A model generated the notes under the pieces. That model saw only the letters and a program-made list of their open reading frames with translations. It searched no databases and was not told the origin of the DNA. From Glandiceps talaboti (taxonomy: Eukaryota; Hemichordata; Enteropneusta; Spengelidae), in assembly GCF_964340395.1 (NCBI RefSeq), contig NC_135549.1:16531842-16595841 (forward strand): a DNA stretch of 64,000 bases. Reading direction: 5' to 3'. This document shows positions 60,401 to 64,000 of this stretch, piece after piece (within the stretch, counting starts at the first letter, position 1; each line of letters starts with the position of its first letter). A program made the translations under genes and the position numbers.

Positions 60401-61897
60401 GTTGATGATGTTATTGTTAGATTATTTATGAAATTCCTTTCTGAATTCCATAAGAGTGTTTTTAGTGTATTCAACCCCCGGGATTCAGTCATGTTGTCAT
60501 CTTTTCTTGTTTAACATTTACATTATTTTGGCTATGCGTAATAATGCCAACTTGTGCAATAGCCAATATTGAATACAAGGGACTGAACAGTGAACGAACA
60601 TGGGGGAGGAAACGGATGAAACTGCTACATGTATTCACAGACAAGTACTTGTTTGTGATGTATTAAACGTGTCCATGATGCATATATAGATTTTCAAATT
60701 TTGGGTAAACTCCACTTGAGCTAATTTGTTAGTCTTGCTGGTATATTGATTCAACTATAATTTTATTTTTCAATCTGTTAGTCATAGCTAAAAATTGTTC
60801 ATAAAAACATTCCATAAATAAATCATTGCCTTTTTGGGTACTTGGGAAAGAATAAATTCGGATTTCTTGTGAAGAGTTACTTTCGATGTATATATTTTTT
60901 TCACGTTTGGATAAGCAGAAGACCAAGTTCCTTGAAAATTAATTACAGCATAAATTTAATGATATGAATGTTTATATTTAGTCATACATTTGTGTTTTTG
61001 TTGGTATCCCCATGTATTGCTAATTCATTAATTTATTCAAAAATTGCAACAAAGAGATATACAAGAATTGATTTTTTAATGAACAGTATAAAATTCAGCA
61101 TATCAAATCACATCCAGTGTGTTGGTTGACTTGTACATAAGTTATTTTCCCCTACCAGTTCTCCATATTCAGATCAAAACATATTCCTTGTTGGATTAAA
61201 AGATAAATTATGGTCAGTGTAGTGATATTCATGTCCAGCTGAATCTATCATTCTTTGTGTAATTAGATATTATTCCCAAATATTTTTCTTCGTTCAACCA
61301 AGGAAAATACAAGTGATCTAAGGGGCCTTATTAACAACTCTTAGGTCACGAGTATTTTCTGGCTGAATGAAGAAAAATATTGAAGAATAACATAATTATA
61401 CCAAAGCCAAAAAATCTGCAAAAGCAATGGTAATTTTGAACGTTTTGACTCATATTTTGAACACAGCAGAACCAATGATGTAAACACGTGTTGTCGTGAC
61501 ATAGACATGTGTTGTCATGATGTAGAATGACCAGAGTATATATTCCATGTTTTTTGTTGGCTTGAGCATGGTATAATAAAAACAAAACAACTGAGAACTG
61601 TTCTTGATTTGACTTTTTACAGGCTGAATATACTGCTCATCATTGAAGGACACCTCCTGTTATGTTGAGATGAGTCAGAGGAACAAAGTGAGTCAGATTA
61701 CATCATACTTATAATGTTATCTTGTTCTCATCTACTGGATCACAAAGAATGTAAAACTAGTGACATCACAGTCTGGATGAAAACTTCATCTCTAATTTAT
61801 ATGCAAATTGTAAAATTGAATCGGGAAGATAAATTTGGAACTTGATTATTTTGGGATTCTCGGCAAATAGATATCATTGAAAGGCAAGAGAGTGACA
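60401..61897 (+). other. 5' noncoding region of the C3orf18 homolog
   Basis: No coding exon is supported. It probably contains a 5' UTR exon and intron. A TTTTTACAG acceptor-like site lies at about 61614-61622, after which transcribed leader could run to the start codon. A dispersed repeat occupies 61270-61580. Confidence 0.4.
61270..61580 (+). repeat. Dispersed repeat, copy 2 (first copy near 60-360)
   Basis: Same landmarks and orientation as the stretch at 60-360: CTAAGGGGCCTT, GGTCACGA, TGAAGAAAAA, TTTTGACTCATATTT and TGTAGAATGACC. Here the GTGTTGTC-type block is duplicated in tandem (61488-61525). No coding capacity. Confidence 0.65.
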
Positions 61898-63226
61898 ATG
61901 GTGTTGCTTCGACTACAAGTTTGTGTTGTAATTTGGATACTTGGAGTCATTTCTATATTTTGTGTAAGTGCTGGAAGTACAGACACGTCATTGTCATCAA
62001 CGTCGGAAAATTCTGATAATCGTTCAAGTGTAAATGATGCTGCTGAAAATACAGAAAGCATGACGCAACATGCAACCACTATTAAACCTACAAGGAGTAC
62101 TGTACTTACACGTAAATCAACCACAAAGATGCTTCCCAGTATTACAACACAGAAAACCACCACGCTGTCTGTGTTGGTTAAACAATCTACTAAAACTGTC
62201 ACCCAGCAAATTATAACCCATAGTACAGCTAATCAATCAGATATCATACCAACACCAACAAATCAGCCACCACATCACACGTCGCCTGCCAGGACTGATA
62301 ACAGGTATAAGAACCTGAACAGAGCCATGGTTATTGTGTTTACACCGCTTGGTGCTGTAGTGGTTCTTGGTATATTCCTTGGAATTGGAGTTTACCTTCG
62401 GAAAAAAATCAGGTTAGTTATGCTAATAGGAAGTTTAAGATTTGCCTAGTTATTCATCTATATAGTTTTTGGATGGCCTGTAACTTGTAAGATATGTCAT
62501 TGCATGGTTCCACCCACATTGGCTTTCTTTGTCCATTGTTCTTTTGAGAGGCGTAGGCCAATGCTGTGTGAGGACGCCCCAATATGACATATCTTTTAGT
62601 GGTTAGAAGGGTGTCACAGTAAAGTCATTCACGTTACCTGTACTTCTCTATTGATATTATTCACAAAAAGTTAAGAAGCATTGTGTCCTAATTAGCTCAA
62701 ATTTGGTAGATAAAAGCTCAATTTTGCATCACATTCTTGAGTCACTAAAACAGTTGGAGTTTGTAAAATGTTGACAGAGAGAGAATTAGCCAACTTGAAA
62801 TATCTGATAATGCTCTTTAGGAAAGTGGCTAACCCAAGGATTATAAGGTTCTTGATGGAAATGACCAACCCAGACTTAAGTTATACTGTATGCATGTACG
62901 TACCTTCACAGGAATGTGTTCTGTAAACAATTACTCTAACTATTTCAGCTCCCTCTAATTTAATTGATGTAAGTGTTATTTGAAAGTTAGCGATGGTAAA
63001 TTAGTGTAATTCAGTACATCTTGTGCATACATTAGTACTGTATAAATCAACCGGAGGTGTGCTTCACTGTTTGTTCACTGTGTGTATTTTCATTTTAACT
63101 TGAAGACTTGACAAGCTTCGTCATCAGTTGATGCCACTGTACAGCTTTGATCCTGCTGCTGAGGACTGGGAGACTGAACTACTGACTGAACAAAGAGATA
63201 TCAATCAAGTTACAACAGAGATAAAG
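61898..63226 (+). CDS. C3orf18: C3orf18 homolog, single-pass membrane protein, 3' end outside window
   Basis: Two exons are seen, 61898-62412 and 63106-63226, encoding 212 residues and continuing past the window. The start ATG has context GACAATGG. Residues 1-25 look like a signal peptide (VVIWILGVISIF). Residues 26-140 are Ser/Thr-rich and mucin-like. A transmembrane segment at about 143-166 (VVVLGIFLGIGVYL) is followed by RKKIRLDKLRHQLMPLYSFD. The last part matches human C3orf18 (KKRLEKLRHQLMPMYNFDP) closely, followed by an acidic EDWETELLTE like human DELEQELLE. The junction AG|A is in frame, and the second donor GTAAAA is phase 0. The function of the human protein is unknown to me. The longer ectodomain is a difference from the human protein. 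Confidence 0.88.
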
Positions 63227-64000
63227 GTAAAATGATTTTACATTGTGCTCTTGCATAGGAATGGTCATTGGGGATGGCAGAACCATAGACTGTAAGATAT
63301 GTTGTGTCATATTCTCATCAGCCCTCTGATTACAACTATAGCTGCTGATAGGGAGGCATGACACACCTTATCGTACAGACTAGGAGAATCTGAGTGTATG
63401 GAGCTACTCAAGAGCCCAAGTAGTATAGGTCAGTGAGTTGGGTTCATTTAGTGAACAAACCTTAGGTAGGGTAGGGGATATTTGTGATGAAATAGTATAC
63501 CGTATATACTCTACAGATTGGTATGCCCTCTATTACAGTCAATTTGACATGCCATGTACTGACACACAACATATTTCTTGGGTGCACCACAATTTTATTT
63601 TCCCCTATCCCTGAGAATTTGGTAACTCAAAAGAAATCCCACTTTGTATCTTTTTTGACCAACAAGGAGAGATTGTATCTTTCATTATAGGGCACACTGC
63701 TATACAGTTGACAAAAGGGATTACATGTAATTAGATCAATTACTAGAGACAATGAATCATGAATATAACTGTACACAATGGTTCATTGTATCACCCATTA
63801 AATATGTAAATAGTGTGGCAAGGGAGACTTCATGGTACAGTGTGGAGTCTTATTCTAGTTTTCCTCGATTTCCCCTTTTAGTTGAACAGGGTTCTCCAAC
63901 CTTTGCAAAATAGTAGGTGATAAAGTAAAAATAGGGTGTGAATGTCTTAACAAGTTTCACACATAAGTAACCTTTTTTAAAGGAAATTTATATTTAAATG
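63227..64000 (+). other. Intron of the C3orf18 homolog, running off the window
   Basis: It follows the phase-0 donor at 63227. I see no exon matching the C-terminal part of C3orf18 (human QRPSRLVFTDV region) before the window ends. Confidence 0.5.

Noticed and set aside
1-64000. tRNA, rRNA, CRISPR arrays, bacterial operons or viral genes
   Set aside because: No cloverleaf B-box pattern, no regular spacer-repeat array and no viral polymerase or capsid-like frame was seen. The window is ordinary animal genomic DNA.

Overview
This window is animal nuclear DNA. It is AT-rich and spliced, with many GT-AG introns, polyadenylation signals, microsatellites and short foldback elements. I rebuilt six genes by hand from reading frame, splice sites, intron phase and remembered vertebrate proteins. 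A single gene stands where vertebrates have the two paralogs KMT2E and SETD5, so an invertebrate bilaterian is most likely (non-vertebrate deuterostome or lophotrochozoan). I cannot name the species.

Layout. 1-9118 (minus): first coding exon and probable intron 1 of CADPS. About 9.1-15.8 kb: intergenic. About 15.85 kb: candidate promoter for the next gene. 23761-41773 (plus): a complete KMT2E/SETD5-type gene of 23 coding exons and 1,983 residues, with PHD finger, SET domain and glutamine-rich C-terminus; its 3' UTR runs to about 43.5 kb. 46253-47627 (plus): a two-exon CARD plus death-domain gene resembling CRADD/RAIDD. 50155-52357 (plus): a two-exon RING plus death-domain gene whose death-domain exon is a duplicate of the CRADD-like one. 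54924-59119 (minus): a complete seven-exon HEMK1, the mitochondrial release-factor glutamine methyltransferase. 61898 to beyond the right edge (plus): a C3orf18 homolog, head-to-head with HEMK1 across a promoter region with NRF1- and YY1-like sites.

Main points. (1) CADPS, KMT2E/SETD5, HEMK1 and C3orf18 lie within 64 kb. From memory, CADPS, SETD5, HEMK1 and C3orf18 are all on human 3p, while CADPS2 and KMT2E are on 7q. This looks like a compact pre-duplication version of that linkage, including the HEMK1/C3orf18 head-to-head pair. (2) The adjacent CARD-DD and RING-DD genes share a phase-1 intron at the same TCTG-like junction and about 61% identical death domains by hand count. The RING-DD first exon also keeps what looks like the second half of a CARD. 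This suggests a RING ubiquitin-ligase module grafted onto a duplicated CRADD-like adaptor, and it is the best candidate here for an undescribed system. (3) Several genes have short upstream ORFs overlapping or abutting their start codons. (4) At least five families of foldback or terminal-inverted-repeat elements are scattered through introns and spacers, three of the foldbacks flanking the RING-DD gene.

All gene models are hand-spliced without transcripts, so exon edges are predictions. Those in the KMT2E-like and HEMK1 genes are strengthened because every intron phase closes in frame.
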